This document shows positions 61,066-61,132 of a DNA stretch of 61,132 nucleotides, in pieces (position 1 is the stretch's first letter; the number at the start of each line of letters is the position of its first letter). The notes under the pieces are model-generated. The model did not search any database. It was given only the letters and a program-made list of their open reading frames with translations, and was not told the origin of the DNA. Where the stretch lies: the NCBI GenBank assembly GCA_026671195.1, contig JAPOHD010000061.1:1-61132 (forward strand), in the 5' to 3' direction. The translations under genes were made by a program, and so were the position numbers. The stretch comes from Draconibacterium aestuarii (GTDB lineage Bacteria > Bacteroidota > Bacteroidia > Bacteroidales > Prolixibacteraceae).

Positions 61066-61132
61066 ATGCGTGAAAGTTCATACATTCATAAATCACATAA
61101 TGTATCAGTGTTGTTATACCATTTTGTTTGTC
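61066..61132 (+). CDS. REP-associated tyrosine transposase (RAYT), cut by the window edge
   Basis: ATG at 61066 opens a frame to the right edge reading MRESSYIHKSHNVSVLLYHF and onward to VC. This is the N-terminus of an IS200-like Y1 transposase of the RAYT type; the HxH/Tyr catalytic part lies outside the window. The preceding hairpins support it. Confidence 0.7.
   Translation, partial: MRESSYIHKSHNVSVLLYHFVC

Overview
The window looks like chromosomal DNA of an AT-rich Bacteroidota, most likely a Marinilabiliales/Prolixibacteraceae-type fermenter. The grounds are SusC/SusD, an ECF sigma/FecR pair, DUF5686 and STN-TonB receptors, -7 boxes of the TAnnTTTG type, few Shine-Dalgarno sites and a Na+-pumping propionate module. 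The lineage is inferred from gene content only.

Layout. 1-2640: small secreted or membrane proteins of unknown role on the minus strand. 3200-5100: YbaK-type deacylase, zinc alcohol dehydrogenase and a small hypothetical protein. 5198-10165: a histidine kinase/OmpR-type regulator pair followed by a TPR/beta-propeller protein, with phased ACAAT repeats before the kinase and before the propeller gene. 10228-10720: a 12-unit 21-bp degenerate repeat array, a REP-like hairpin and a terminator. 10740-16865 (minus): methylmalonyl-CoA epimerase and the four subunits of a sodium-pumping methylmalonyl-CoA decarboxylase, then a separately transcribed CoA-transferase; together these form the end of the succinate-to-propionate route. 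17334-23793: a LuxR-type regulator with a degenerate receiver, ferritin, a Rel protein with a degenerate hydrolase site, glycerate kinase and TPR proteins. 24177-29930: DUF5686 outer-membrane protein, condensation-fold acyltransferase with a zinc-ribbon membrane partner, and a CPBP-like protein lacking its catalytic Glu pair. 30126-30987: a second REP-like hairpin abutting a broken IS110-family transposase.

31249-54517 is a polysaccharide utilisation locus, all on the plus strand: ECF sigma, FecR anti-sigma, STN-containing SusC, SusD, then a long run of genes for a CxxCH-containing propeller/TPR lipoprotein, a VanZ-Mth938 fusion, a TPR protein, a PI-PLC/GDPD-like phosphodiesterase, GH92 mannosidase, alkaline phosphatase, GH125 mannosidase, two calcineurin-like phosphoesterases, a ROK sugar kinase and a GH63/MGH1-like hydrolase. 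Four phosphoester-cleaving proteins beside alpha-mannosidases suggest a phosphorylated mannose glycan (phosphomannan, phosphorylated N-glycan or GPI-type glycan). The susC leader holds two hairpins with different stems and the same loop, TTTGCGG.

55250-61132: tRNA-Pro(CGG), TrmO, then minus-strand housekeeping genes (PBP1A, DUF456, CPBP protease, GtrA, ArfB-like rescue factor). The right edge cuts a REP-associated tyrosine transposase (RAYT/IS200-like) preceded by overlapping hairpins.
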